A stretch of 64,000 nucleotides of DNA from an uncultured Trichococcus sp. (GCF_963663645.1 NZ_OY760503.1:688501-752500); one strand, 5' to 3'; positions 22,871 to 32,177 are shown, counted from the stretch's first letter. Notes: generated by a model not told the origin, from the letters alone. Numbers and translations: made by a program.

Positions 22871-23512
22871 TTATTGCGCGAGCGAATTTAATTTACTCGT
22901 TTCTTTGTTTATTTGCCTGTGCCAAATGTAGAAAAGCGAACCCGTGTAGAGGTATTGCAGAATAAATTGAAGTATTTCTGGTTTGGAATACCATCCGAAC
23001 AGAACATACATTGGCAAGCCCAGCAACCCTTCTTTATGGTAAAAAATAGTCTCAGATAGGTCAAAAGCTTTTATGAACAGCGGACTGTCGCTGGATATCA
23101 GGTTCATTGATCCCAGAGCGGATAGGCCCTCATGGATACCGTACCCAAGCAAAAAGCCGGCCTGTAGGATAAGATAGGCCAAGGTGATGTTGAACAGAAT
23201 CCTTAAATTAACTTTCACCAGCGAATGATTGATCAGAATTGCCAAAATCAAAGCTGCTGTAATCCCCGCAAACAGTGCTACGATGCCGTACTGTCCGGCA
23301 AAAGTGAAGATCGCAACCTCTACGCCCTCACGCGCCACCATTATGAAAGCAACGCTGGCAATCCCAAAGGCAGACAGATTTTGGCTGACACTGCTTTCCA
23401 CAGTCGAGACCATGTTTCGGCCGTGCTGAATCATCCAATAGATGAACGTAGTCACTAATGCCAACGCAACGAAGCTTGCTCCGCTCTCCCATAATTTTGC
23501 CACTTGCTCCAT
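22871..23512 (-). pseudogene. FTR1/EfeU-family iron permease, N-terminally truncated
   Basis: The 213-residue frame covers about five membrane segments of an FTR1 iron permease. Only one REXXE iron-binding motif is present (REGVE in VAREGVEVAIFTF, residue 61-65); the first, normally in segment 1, is absent. The sequence upstream of residue 1 runs directly into the end of a LysR gene in another frame, so a deletion has removed the 5' end. Translation could start at the ATG at 23512, but the product would lack half of its iron-binding site. Confidence 0.75.
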
Positions 23513-24239
23513 TTTGTCGATTGCAAAACCGTTTTACTGCAAGAGAGGTGTTTTTCTTGCTTCGGAAAGCAATACCGATCTTTCGGTATGCCGGCACTTC
23601 TAATTCTTTCGTTATGATTTGATAAGGTATCCTCTTTAGAATAAGCTCAGGCAGAATGCTGATGCCCAGCCCACTTTCTACCATGGACATAATGGCATAG
23701 TCATCCCATGTTGTGAAATGTACGTTTGGCGTTATATCGAAACGCTCAAATATTTCGGAAATCTCCGCTTTTGCACCTTTTTCCAATAGCATAAAGGGAT
23801 CCTCACAAAGGGCAGACACCGGGAAGGTATCACAATTGGCTAAACGGTGATTTTCAGGCAGCACGACAAGCAACTGGTCCTGCTCCAAAAAAAGCGTTTC
23901 GAGATCAGGATGTGTTGGCAAACGCAAGAAGCCACAATCAACGCGCCCTTCCAATAGCCACTCTTCTATTTCGGTATAATCCCCCAAAAGCAATTCATAG
24001 TGGATCTTTGGATAATCCTTTTGAAACTCTTTGATGATATTCGGCAGCCAATGCGTTGCTACGCTTGAAAATGTCCCGATACGGATCAACCCGGATTGTA
24101 AACCATTCAGTTCCGCAACTTCCATTTGGAGTTTTTCATATTCGCTGCAAATTTCCTTGGCGTGAGGAAGTAATTTCATACCCTCACTGGTTAATTTGAC
24201 GCCGGATTTCCCTCTTTCCAGAATGACCACGTTCCACTC
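23513..24239 (-). pseudogene. LysR-family regulator, ligand-binding part (split by IS110)
   Basis: The frame encodes the end of the HTH linker (EWNVVILERGKSGVKLTSEG) and a LysR substrate-binding domain (LIRIGTFSSVATHWLPNIIKEF, GLGISILPELIL). The IS110 copy at 24240-25570 separates it from the N-terminal helix-turn-helix at 25571-25685. At the other end, after KRFCNRQ, the frame continues into FTR1 DNA out of frame, so the last residues are also lost. It is inactive as sequenced. Confidence 0.85.
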
Positions 24240-25570
24240 TTTTTGTTTGAAAATAAATAGCTGAAAAATGCGCAAAAAGGCACTCCCATGCTATAATTTA
24301 GGTGGAAAAATTTTTTTTAGTTTGCTCTAGCCTGTTGCCGCAGTCCTAGAGCTTTTTTTGCGTCGTAATGTTCGCCAGTGCTCAAGATTTTATAAATTAC
24401 TCGAATCATTTTATGTGCACAGGCGATGATTGCCTTCATCTTCGAACTTCTACCAGAAATACGGGCGTATAGATTATGGAACGCTTCATCTTTTGATCTT
24501 CCCGCAGTGCCTCCGGCCTGGAAAAGGATGGATTTTAAATACTTATTTCCTTGTGTTGTATGGGAAGATTTTTTTATTCCAGCGCTCTCGTAAGATCCTG
24601 GGCATACTCCCGCCCACGATGCTAAGTTGCCTTGTGATTTGAAGGCCTCTACATTTGGGCCAATTTCACTCAAAATCACGCAAGCAACGATAGCACTGAC
24701 TCCAGGAAGTTCAATAAGGAGATTATACTCTCGCTCAAATCTCTCCAAAACATATTGCTTGATTACAACTGTAATTTCTTCTACTTGATTTACCGAATGA
24801 CGATAATGTTCCAAAGATTGCCCTAGAAGGAATCGATCTTCAAAAGATAATTTACCGTCCATCGCTTCAACCAACTCAGCTGCAGTAGCTTTGACTTTCC
24901 CGTGAATTTTGGGAAGAATCGTTTGTTCTGTAATTACTTCTCCATCAATGAACATTTCGAGTAACGTTATTCCAGTAATGCCATAGATGTCCGAAAGATA
25001 ACTCGTTAGCTTAATGTTCGCCCGTTGTAAAATATTATGAATTTCATTTTTACATTGGGTGATACGTTCGGTATAGGCTTTCCGACGTCTTGTCAGAAGC
25101 CGCAATTGTTGAACTTCTTCGCAAGGGATGTAGGATGGATGGATCAGACCACATCTACCAAGTTGGGCAATCCATTCCGCATCGTTCATGTCTGTCTTCT
25201 TTCCAGGAAGATTTTTAATATGTTGCGGATTCGCCAGAATCAACGTCAATGTCAATGCTTCTCGAAGTTTCTTTGTTGTTGTACCAAAGGTACGATGCTG
25301 TTTTTTTGGTTTGTTTGTATCTAACGGGCCGTCAAGTATACAACAGACAATAGACTTTTGATGCACATCGATTCCGCAACAGGTTTCAACCATAACTTCC
25401 ATGGAAATCCCTCCTAAAATAAAATGAGAAGATAACGGATTTCATCGAAATAGATCTGTAATTTTGTTTCCATACTCAAAGGTATATTCGGTTTTTCTCA
25501 ACAAGATGAAATCATTCAGTTTTCTATACGGGTTCGGCAAAACACCGCTAAAATTGTTGAATTTGTGTTA
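24240..25570 (-). mobile_element. IS110-family element, copy 1 (internally deleted)
   Basis: The limits come from comparing flanks with copy 2 at 32512-33929: shared sequence runs from TTTTTGTTTGAAAAT to TTGAATTTGTGTTA, then diverges on both sides. There are no terminal inverted repeats, as expected for IS110. This copy is 1331 bp against 1418 bp because of a 90-bp deletion within the transposase gene and a 3-bp insertion. It interrupts a LysR gene. Confidence 0.88.
24317..25402 (-). pseudogene. IS110-family transposase, deleted for a catalytic residue
   Basis: A 361-residue frame, otherwise nearly identical to the 390-residue copy 2. The in-frame loss of about 30 residues removes the VFFESTGQYW segment, which contains the Glu of the DEDD RuvC-like catalytic set. 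Asp in GIDVHQKS and Asp-Asp in KTDMNDAEW remain. It should be catalytically dead despite the open frame. Confidence 0.85.
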
Positions 25571-25685
25571 TCCGGCTGATGCCGGATTGAGAATAGTTCA
25601 GGATCAGGATTTCGGCTGCTTTTGTGAAACTCCCATACTCAACTGTTTTGACAAAGGCCAGATACTTTTGAATATTTGTGTCCAT
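25571..25685 (-). pseudogene. LysR-family regulator, N-terminal HTH part (split by IS110)
   Basis: Starts MDTNIQKYLAFVKTVEYGSF and continues TKAAEIL...YSQSGISR, the first helix-turn-helix of a LysR regulator, then breaks at the IS edge. The start at 25685 is 121 bp from the divergent proXp gene, the classical LysR arrangement. Confidence 0.85.
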
Positions 25686-25720
25686 CGTACTAGCTCCTTT
25701 TGCATTTGATTTTGTCATAC

Positions 25721-25764
25721 ATCATATGATAAACATTCGTTATTATACTTCTCAATCACATGAT
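25721..25764. promoter_or_regulatory. Paired palindromes in the LysR/proXp divergent promoter
   Basis: ATCATATGAT (25721-25730) and ATCACATGAT (25755-25764) are nearly identical dyads spaced 34 bp centre to centre, about three helical turns. They resemble recognition and activation sites for a LysR protein. Assignment to the broken LysR gene is inference. Confidence 0.5.
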
Positions 25765-25806
25765 ACACTATGGATACAAAAAATCCACTGGGAGTGAAAA
25801 TACACC

Positions 25807-26361
25807 ATGTTCTACGTAAGCGCCATTCAGAAAACTTCCCCTTCTCATTTTGGGACGCCGCTTCAACAAAAAGTCTATTCGGCCCTGGAGGCATTAAAAA
25901 TACCTTTTGAGAGGGTCAATACAGATGAGGCCATCACAATGGAAGACTGCACCACGATCGAGGCAAAGCTCGCTATGAGAATGGTAAAAACACTGTTCCT
26001 CTGTAATCGGCAGAAAACAGCTTTTTATTTGTTCATCACTGTGGGCGACAAACCCTTTCATTCCAAAAAATTTAGCGCTGCATTGGACGTGGCTCGGGTC
26101 TCCTTCGCCCCCTCTGAGTTGATGCAGACCATGCTCGGAACAAACATCGGTGCAGCCACTGTTTTCAGCAGCCTTTTGGACACAGAAAACAACGTTCAGA
26201 TTGTCTTTGACAGGGATGTCCTGTTGAACGAATGGTATGGGTGCAGTGACGGCACAACGACGGGATATATGAAAGTGCGCACAGAGGATATTTACGGGAA
26301 ATTTTTGCCTTTCACAAACCATATTCCGGTTACGGTGGAGGTGCAATATGGGGATTTATAA
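25807..26361 (+). CDS. YbaK/ProX-type prolyl-tRNA editing (deacylase) protein
   Basis: A free-standing trans-editing protein of 184 residues related to the ProRS INS domain. MRMVKTLFLCNRQKTAFYLFI contains the conserved Lys of the deacylase site (near residue 61), and GTNIGAATVFSSLLD is the second core motif (GxxPG-like loop region). Such proteins hydrolyse Ala- or Cys-tRNA(Pro). It overlaps proB by 14 bases, so the two are translationally coupled. The pairing of proline synthesis with prolyl-tRNA quality control is notable. Confidence 0.82.
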   Translation: MFYVSAIQKTSPSHFGTPLQQKVYSALEALKIPFERVNTDEAITMEDCTTIEAKLAMRMVKTLFLCNRQKTAFYLFITVGDKPFHSKKFSAALDVARVSFAPSELMQTMLGTNIGAATVFSSLLDTENNVQIVFDRDVLLNEWYGCSDGTTTGYMKVRTEDIYGKFLPFTNHIPVTVEVQYGDL

Positions 26362-27148
26362 GAATAGGATTGTAGTGAAAGTTGGCACTTCCACCCTCAC
26401 AAATGAGCTGGGAAAAAGTGATCTGCGGTCTTTTGATCGGCTTGCATGCGTGCTGTCTGATATACAGAACATGGGATACGAGGTGATTCTGGTTTCTTCT
26501 GGTGCGATTGCCATCGGAACCAACAAGTTGAAAATGAAAACAAGGCCGAAGAGCATGCGTGCAAAACAAGCCGCGGCAGCTGTGGGACAATGCAGCATTA
26601 TGCATCTGTATGATAAATTTTTTTCGGATTACGATAAAACAATCGCTCAAATACTTCTTAATGCGGAAGATATCGAGCAGGAAGAAAAGAAGGATAATTT
26701 GACGAACACATTTAATGCGCTGCTCGAAATGGGCGTAATTCCTGTAGTAAATGAGAATGATTCGGTGAGCTATACAGAAATAGAGTCGACGGATCGTTTA
26801 TTTGGCGACAATGATATGCTGTCTGCTGTCGTCGCCGTCCTTTGCGGGGCCAAAAAACTGATCATCCTATCCGATATCAATGGATTTTACGATAGCGACC
26901 CTCGGCTGAATCCCGAAGCGCGATTGATCCAGCGAATAGAAAAAATTGATGAAGGCGTATATTCTCTCGCAGGCGGCGCCGGATCCAGGCGCGGAACAGG
27001 TGGGATGAAAACGAAGCTGCAAGCCGCAAGCTTGGCTACTTCTCAAGGTACAGATACCATTATCACCAACGGTAAAAATCCTGAAGCTTTGTATGGGATT
27101 ATGAAGGATCAGCCTACAGGAACACTGTTTGTTGCGCAGTCACAGTAA
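26348..27148 (+). CDS. proB: Glutamate 5-kinase (no PUA domain)
   Basis: Catalyses the first step of proline synthesis, ATP-dependent phosphorylation of glutamate. The 266 residues make a complete amino-acid kinase domain: VVKVGTSTL near residue 9, VSSGAIAIG near 50, NENDSV near 136, GDNDMLSA near 150 and GGMKTKLQAA near 217. The C-terminal PUA domain found in longer ProB proteins is absent, as in a number of Firmicutes. GGTTACGGTGGAGGTGC precedes the ATG inside the upstream gene. No proA follows; a terminator does. Confidence 0.9.
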   Translation: MGIYKNRIVVKVGTSTLTNELGKSDLRSFDRLACVLSDIQNMGYEVILVSSGAIAIGTNKLKMKTRPKSMRAKQAAAAVGQCSIMHLYDKFFSDYDKTIAQILLNAEDIEQEEKKDNLTNTFNALLEMGVIPVVNENDSVSYTEIESTDRLFGDNDMLSAVVAVLCGAKKLIILSDINGFYDSDPRLNPEARLIQRIEKIDEGVYSLAGGAGSRRGTGGMKTKLQAASLATSQGTDTIITNGKNPEALYGIMKDQPTGTLFVAQSQ

Positions 27149-27194
27149 TACAGAATTAACGCATTCGGATTGCCTGCCCGTAAGGCAAGCAAAA

Positions 27195-27243
27195 TAAAAA
27201 CACCGCCAAAGTCAGCTGATACCTGGCTAACTTTGGCGGTGTT
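27195..27243. terminator. Bidirectional terminator between proB and metQ
   Basis: AAAAACACCGCCAAAG pairs with CTTTGGCGGTGTTT around a loop containing GTCAGCTGATACCTGGCTAA. It separates convergent genes. Confidence 0.92.
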
Positions 27244-27249
27244 TAGTGT

Positions 27250-28071
27250 TTATTCCCAAACGGGTATGGACGATTTGTTGGTGACCTCATCTATGATTTT
27301 TTCAACTTCAGGAGTTTGATAGTAATCGACGATGATTTGGAAATCAGGGTCTTCGCTTTCATCTTCTCGAGCAGCGATCACGTTGTAATAAGGTTTGGAT
27401 GAGTCGGCCACGGGTTCAAGGAAAATGGCGTCCTCAGTAGGCACCAAGCCTGCATCAGCAGCCATGTCATTATTGACTACGGAGGCATCGACGTCCGTCA
27501 TAGCGCGTGCCGTCTGATTGGCAGCCAAGACCGTGAATTTGAGGTTTTTCGGATTTGATGTGATGTCATTTACAGTAGGCAACAAGCCCTTTTCTGCATC
27601 CAATTCAATCAATCCGGCAGCCTGCAACAACAGCAAGGCTCTGGATTCGTTCGAAACATCATCCGGTATCGCGATTTCCCCACCATCCGGTATTTCATCT
27701 ACAGATGTGTGTTTTTCAGAAAAAAGCCCCATCGGATTCAGTGTCGTATACGCGATTGTTGTGTTGCTGTATCCAGCATCTTCATTCACTTGTTCCATGT
27801 AAATTTCAGTCAAAGCCGCGTGCAGATCAATTTCGCCCTCTTCCAAAGCTTGGATCGGTTTCACATATTCCGTGAATTTTACCAGCTCGATTCTTACGGG
27901 TTCGTTGTTTTCTTCAAGTTGTTCTTGAACATGTTCCCACACCTCATTCCGTTCACCGACAACGCCAATTTTCACAGTCCGGATATCTTCTTGAGCCGCT
28001 TCCTGGCCGCACGCAGCGAGAAACAATGCCGCTGCCCCAACCGTTACTAAACTTTTAAATATTTTTTTCAT
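27250..28071 (-). CDS. MetQ/NlpA-family lipoprotein, methionine ABC transporter binding protein
   Basis: Extracytoplasmic binding lipoprotein of 273 residues. The N-terminus [23 protein letters not shown] is a signal peptide with lipobox LAAC. The NlpA fold is recognisable in [16 protein letters not shown] and [25 protein letters not shown]. It binds L-methionine or its oxide/D-form for a MetN-MetI permease, which is not encoded here. The ATG lies inside the end of msrA (17-bp overlap), linking uptake with methionine-sulfoxide repair. Confidence 0.85.
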   Translation of the reverse strand: MKKIFKSLVTVGAAALFLAACGQEAAQEDIRTVKIGVVGERNEVWEHVQEQLEENNEPVRIELVKFTEYVKPIQALEEGEIDLHAALTEIYMEQVNEDAGYSNTTIAYTTLNPMGLFSEKHTSVDEIPDGGEIAIPDDVSNESRALLLLQAAGLIELDAEKGLLPTVNDITSNPKNLKFTVLAANQTARAMTDVDASVVNNDMAADAGLVPTEDAIFLEPVADSSKPYYNVIAAREDESEDPDFQIIVDYYQTPEVEKIIDEVTNKSSIPVWE

Positions 28072-28603
28072 GTTTATCCGCCTCTCCCCATACTTCGTTT
28101 AAGCGATTTTGCCTGTCTTCTTCCAAAGGGATCATTCGCTCATGATTTCCCTCTTTTTTATAAAAATCCTGATGGTACTCTTCCGCAGGATAAAAGATGC
28201 TTGCAGGTGAAATTTGCGTGACGATCGTTGCAGCGATTGCCAGCTTATCTTTCAACTCCTCTTTTGAGCGTTCCGCAATTTCTTTCTGTGTTTCCGAGTG
28301 ATAAAAAATTTCCGGACGGTACGACGAGCCGCGGTCCATGAACTGTCCCATGGCATCTGTCGGATCCGTTTGTTGCCAATAAATATCCAGCAACTCCCCA
28401 TAGGAAATCACACTATTATCAAAAGTGATCTGGATCGCCTCTGTGTGCCCGGTTCCTCCTGCCTTCACTTCCTCATACGTCGGATTTTCTTTGAACCCCC
28501 CGGTATAGCCTGAAACAACGGACTCGATTCCAGGTCTTTCGTCAAACGGTTCAAGCATGCACCAGAAACATCCTCCGGCAAGCGTTGCAATTTCTTTGGA
28601 CAT
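28055..28603 (-). CDS. msrA: Peptide methionine (S)-S-oxide reductase MsrA
   Basis: Cytoplasmic repair enzyme reducing methionine-S-sulfoxide. The 182-residue protein has the catalytic motif GGCFWC (nucleophile Cys12), plus YTGG, GHTEAIQ and [11 protein letters not shown] motifs. The usual motif is GCFWG or GCFWC, so the Cys15 seen here may also be a resolving cysteine. The start follows a GGGGGAGAATAAG site. It is the first gene of a two-gene operon with the metQ-like gene. Confidence 0.92.
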   Translation of the reverse strand: MSKEIATLAGGCFWCMLEPFDERPGIESVVSGYTGGFKENPTYEEVKAGGTGHTEAIQITFDNSVISYGELLDIYWQQTDPTDAMGQFMDRGSSYRPEIFYHSETQKEIAERSKEELKDKLAIAATIVTQISPASIFYPAEEYHQDFYKKEGNHERMIPLEEDRQNRLNEVWGEADKHEKNI

Positions 28604-28690
28604 AGTCTTATTCTCCCCCGAAAATGGCGTTCCGCCAATTCATAACATTTTTTCATTACATAGCAGGAAGTTACTTTTAGATAGTGAAAC

Positions 28691-28716
28691 AAAAGCGATC
28701 ACTGATGATCGCTTTT
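28691..28716. terminator. Terminator-like hairpin
   Basis: AAAAGCGATC and GATCGCTTTTT enclose ACTGAT. It lies upstream of both flanking genes (28604-28950 is otherwise empty), so it may belong to a lost gene. Confidence 0.55.
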
Positions 28717-28950
28717 TCCGATCGATTTTGACAACAAAATGAAATCAGTCCATTCAAGGAAAATGGTCTCTTCAAGGCGGGCTGCTTTCTTTTGGCTTTT
28801 TTGGTTCCCCCCATGACAATAAAAAAAGCCGGATTTCCCGAAAATGCGAACATGGCTGTCCTTCTGCGCATTTGCTAAACTTATAGTAATCTAAGGCCCC
28901 TATTGCTGCTGTTTACATTTAAATGAGGGCTATCCAAGGAGGAAAGCCAA

Positions 28951-29907
28951 TTGAAAGACCCTTTATACAACGTACCGCAGAGTAAAAAAGTTCGGGTAAT
29001 AATCGACACGGATGCTTATGCGGAAGGCGATGATCAGTTCGCCATTGTGCATGCATTACTTACGCCTAAATTCGACGTAGTCGGTATTGTCGCTGAACAG
29101 TTTGGCACCGGCACGTTCCCGAACAGTATGGAAAAAAGCTATGAGGAAATAAAGAAAGTTTTGCGTTTGATGGATTTGGAAGATAAAATACCTGTTTTCA
29201 GAGGCGAAGAGCAGGCTCTAGTTGATGAGAAAACGGCCGGCAACTCGGAAGGCGCAAGGTTTATGGTAGAGGAAGCCTTAAAACAGGACGACAGACCTTT
29301 ATTCATCCTGAACATGGGAGCGATTACAAATCTGGCTTCCGCCTATTTGATGAACAGTGAGATCGCCGATAAGTTACTCGCCGTTTGGGTAGGCGGAGGG
29401 GCTTATCCTGTAGGTCATATGGACTTCAATTCAGGAAACGATCTGAATGCGGTGAATGTTGTCCTGTCTTCCACGATCGAGTTATGGCAAATCCCGCTCA
29501 GCGCCTATACGATGATGGAAGTCTCTTTCCACGAACTGTTCGAGCGGGTGAAGCCATGCGGCGAAGTTGGAAATTACTTGGTGGAGAATCTGATGCGGGT
29601 GAACGAGTCGGAGTGCTCCTTGAATCTGGATTTCCTTCCGTTTTCGAAAAACCTCAGTAAGGCAGGAAAGACTATGCTGATCCGCTCAGGAGAAGGCTGG
29701 TCGTTGGGGGATAATCCGGCAGTCGGCGTGCTGATTTCGCCGCAAGCCAAAGATGCCGAGGAGCGCCGGGCCCAAAAGATGAACGCTGACGGCAGCTACG
29801 GGGAATATGTCAGTGAAAAACGCACCATCAAAGTCTATCACAGCATCAACAGCAGAGTAATTTTAGAGGATATGTTCGCAAAGATCCGCTATCATTTCGG
29901 CAACTGA
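28951..29907 (+). CDS. Inosine/uridine-preferring nucleoside hydrolase family protein
   Basis: Hydrolyses the N-glycosidic bond of ribonucleosides for base salvage. The 318-residue protein has the family's N-terminal calcium-binding motif as IIDTDAYAEGDDQFAI (residues 13-28), a variant of DTDxGxDDxxA with an insertion of one or two residues before the DD. ILNMGAITNLASAY and the Asn/Asp near GNDLNAVNVVLSS complete the site. TTG start after GGAGGAAAG. It stands alone with a downstream terminator. Confidence 0.85.
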   Translation: MKDPLYNVPQSKKVRVIIDTDAYAEGDDQFAIVHALLTPKFDVVGIVAEQFGTGTFPNSMEKSYEEIKKVLRLMDLEDKIPVFRGEEQALVDEKTAGNSEGARFMVEEALKQDDRPLFILNMGAITNLASAYLMNSEIADKLLAVWVGGGAYPVGHMDFNSGNDLNAVNVVLSSTIELWQIPLSAYTMMEVSFHELFERVKPCGEVGNYLVENLMRVNESECSLNLDFLPFSKNLSKAGKTMLIRSGEGWSLGDNPAVGVLISPQAKDAEERRAQKMNADGSYGEYVSEKRTIKVYHSINSRVILEDMFAKIRYHFGN

Positions 29908-29937
29908 TTCGTTGAATTGATTTTTTTAAAGCACATG

Positions 29938-29981
29938 AAAAGCGTCTTCCGATACGGACTTTCGTATCGAGAGGCGCTTTT
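29938..29981. terminator. Terminator after the nucleoside hydrolase
   Basis: AAAAGCGTCTTCCGATACG pairs, with one mismatch, with CGTATCGAGAGGCGCTTTT. The T-run is followed by GCTATC. It separates convergent genes. Confidence 0.9.
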
Positions 29982-30058
29982 GCTATCTTCACTTTTGAAT
30001 CCAAACTTAGCTTCTGCTGACATCCCTTGGAAAAAAGAATGCTAGTGCTTGAAGTTAG

Positions 30059-31444
30059 TTATTCTATCTTAAAAGCTTTTTCCTTCGCTAAATAGAAGGG
30101 TCGTAAATACGCGACTGTGTTGGATAATGGCAACACATCCGCACTTAGCTTGATATTCAATACATTTGTTAAATAGTCCCTTCTGACAGAAATACGTTCC
30201 CATAATTCCGGATAGGATTTTTGTATTTCATGCTGCAGGTTCTCATCGGCTATAGCTACGCACTCTTCGGCACTCACCCCTGTATACCCAGGTACCGATG
30301 GGATGATATCGATCTGCAGAATCATGCCGCTTTTCAGTTTCTCAGAAGAATCTGCATAGATTGGGGAGGACATCCATTCTTCATCCGCTGTCAGATGCCC
30401 TGGATTCAAATGCCAATGATATTTGCTTTTAGGGAATACATCCTCAATAAGCTGGTACAATTCATTTCCGGCCATTCCAACTTTTATGTTTTCCAGCCAA
30501 CTGACTACAGCTGCGAAATACGGTTTTGCGACGACTTCCAAATAATCTCTTTGCGTATCCGGAAGTTGCTCTGCTTGCTCAACCACAAACCCGGTCCGAC
30601 TGGATAAACCACCTTTGAATCCAGTGGTCAGGGACATAGGATCGCCCAACTGAATTTCTTTGTGAGTGGGATATATATTGGCAAGTTCAAAACGCTGTCC
30701 TGCCGCGGCAATCGTAACGACTGAATTGTACTGCCCATCGGCGTTCAACAGATTTCCGATTTCTGTTTCTTTGCAGCCGGGCTCAATAGCGTTCATCGCC
30801 CGCAGCATGCAGCGCGACGACAAGTTGGCCCCATATTCATAGTGTGCAATTTCGTTTGCGTTATTCGTAGTCCGGGCGCCGTTATCCCCAATCATCACAT
30901 ACGCACCATTAACTAACTCACACTCTGTTGGGATGGTATTTTTGAGGGCATCTACAATAAAATACGGTACATCAAACAGTGTGGACGGATCGCTTTGCTT
31001 CGTCGTAAACATTTTCCAGCCGATCACACCGACCCGTTTCTTTTTGGCGATACCCAAATCAAGAAATATGGATTCAAGTGTTTTTTCATTCTCCATCGGC
31101 TGGTTAGGCAATGAGAACTGTGGGTAATGGATCAAATCGGCCGAAACGCGTGCATGCGTACATAGCTTTAAGTTCTCATTGCCAAGAATCAAAGTAAATT
31201 TCTCTGGCCTTTCGACAACTAACAGGCCCTCTTCAAAACGGGGCATAAAACCGGTTAAATATTCAAAATTGCCGGCATGTTCCTTATCCGCATAAATGAC
31301 CAAAGCCTCAAAGTTCTCCTCACTCATTCTCTGCAACAGTTTTTGTTTCCGTTCAGCAATCGTTTCAGCATTTAAAAAAGTAGGGGCAACATGCTCGAAC
31401 ACTTGCGGCTCGGGCAAACTCTCTAATATAATTTTTCTGTTCAA
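30059..31444 (-). CDS. M24 (aminopeptidase P/creatinase-fold) protein with non-canonical metal site
   Basis: A 461-residue protein with a creatinase N-terminal domain (about residues 20-170) and a pita-bread C-terminal domain. In active M24 peptidases the metal ligands are D-x-G...S-D, H, E, E. Here the first motif reads MSLTTGFKGGLSSRTGF with neither Asp. The third is HLNPGHLTADEEW and the later ones QIDIIP and SAEECVA. It may be a non-peptidase member. GAGGAGGG lies 6 bases before the TTG at 31444; GTG two bases nearer is an alternative. The fragment of another M24 gene at 31503-31552 lies directly upstream. Confidence 0.75.
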   Translation of the reverse strand: MNRKIILESLPEPQVFEHVAPTFLNAETIAERKQKLLQRMSEENFEALVIYADKEHAGNFEYLTGFMPRFEEGLLVVERPEKFTLILGNENLKLCTHARVSADLIHYPQFSLPNQPMENEKTLESIFLDLGIAKKKRVGVIGWKMFTTKQSDPSTLFDVPYFIVDALKNTIPTECELVNGAYVMIGDNGARTTNNANEIAHYEYGANLSSRCMLRAMNAIEPGCKETEIGNLLNADGQYNSVVTIAAAGQRFELANIYPTHKEIQLGDPMSLTTGFKGGLSSRTGFVVEQAEQLPDTQRDYLEVVAKPYFAAVVSWLENIKVGMAGNELYQLIEDVFPKSKYHWHLNPGHLTADEEWMSSPIYADSSEKLKSGMILQIDIIPSVPGYTGVSAEECVAIADENLQHEIQKSYPELWERISVRRDYLTNVLNIKLSADVLPLSNTVAYLRPFYLAKEKAFKIE

Positions 31445-31502
31445 CACACAACCCTCCTCTTTCATCTTTGATAATAGCTTCTGTACCACTTTTAATGCGA
31501 CT

Positions 31503-31552
31503 TACGCATTCCCAACAACAGAAGAAATGCCAGTATCCGCAAAGTAACTGTT
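31503..31552 (-). pseudogene. Small fragment resembling methionine aminopeptidase
   Basis: The minus strand encodes [16 protein letters not shown], matching the metal-ligand segment [16 protein letters not shown] of the map gene at 35713. The plus-strand bases are also close to those of map near 36125. Only about 48 bases are kept. Confidence 0.6.
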
Positions 31553-31744
31553 ACTGAGCCGAGAAATTTTCACGCTTACTTCTTATCGTACTGATACCTA
31601 TCACAGTTTACTATTTGATTTTCAGAAATGAGGAATATAACATGTTCTTTCATCGAATCCTTCTAACCCTGCCATGATGTAAGACCAAATTTTAATCGGT
31701 TATGGATAGTACATAACCTATGCTCTAAGAAAAAGGGTTCTATA

Positions 31745-31985
31745 ATCAATGGCACTACTCTCTACACCCATCGGAAATTGTTTTGCTCTTTCAAATAATA
31801 CGGTCTCATTTCCTTATTTATTATTTTTATTCGCTGCTTTTACAGTTGCCTCGACCATATCTCGCAACATTTCGGCCATTTGAAGTTGCGCCCTACAGTG
31901 TTAATTATAGGGTGCTAGATTACTAAATGCCAATTCTAACTTCTATATTATAAATGGATATAGTCTATCTCCATCAATGTCTGCA
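31745..31985 (-). pseudogene. Deleted duplicate of the triosephosphate isomerase-like locus
   Basis: The first part (31745-31880) matches 21815-21945, the 3' end of the TIM homologue. The second (31895-31985) matches 22655-22790, upstream of it. The approximately 700 bp between are missing, so only about 30 C-terminal codons remain. The remnant is fused to the end of the small secreted-peptide gene. Confidence 0.8.
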
Positions 31986-32177
31986 ACTAGAAGAGGAAAC
32001 GGACACTTCTACATCATTTTCTTTAACAATCTGCTCAATTCCTTCTTTATAGGAGAGGGAGATTGTCTCTGCTTGTGCCTGGGCAGGAAAAAGAGACGAG
32101 ACAAAAGAAAATAGTATTATTGAAAGTATCATTGATATATTCAATATTCTTTTTATATTATTCATGAGTACCTTCAC
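31974..32177 (-). pseudogene. Small secreted peptide gene, probably truncated
   Basis: Encodes 67 residues starting MKVLMNNIKRILN with a signal peptide (ISMILSIILFSFVSSLFPAQ, cleavage after AQA-QA near residue 36). The last four residues (SCRH) derive from the TIM-locus remnant, so the natural C-terminus is gone. It is the third gene of a minus-strand operon with a membrane protein and a thioredoxin-like protein. Confidence 0.6.

Noticed and set aside
26348-27148. proB as a truncated pseudogene because it lacks the PUA domain
   Set aside because: The kinase domain is complete and PUA-less ProB proteins are known in Firmicutes.
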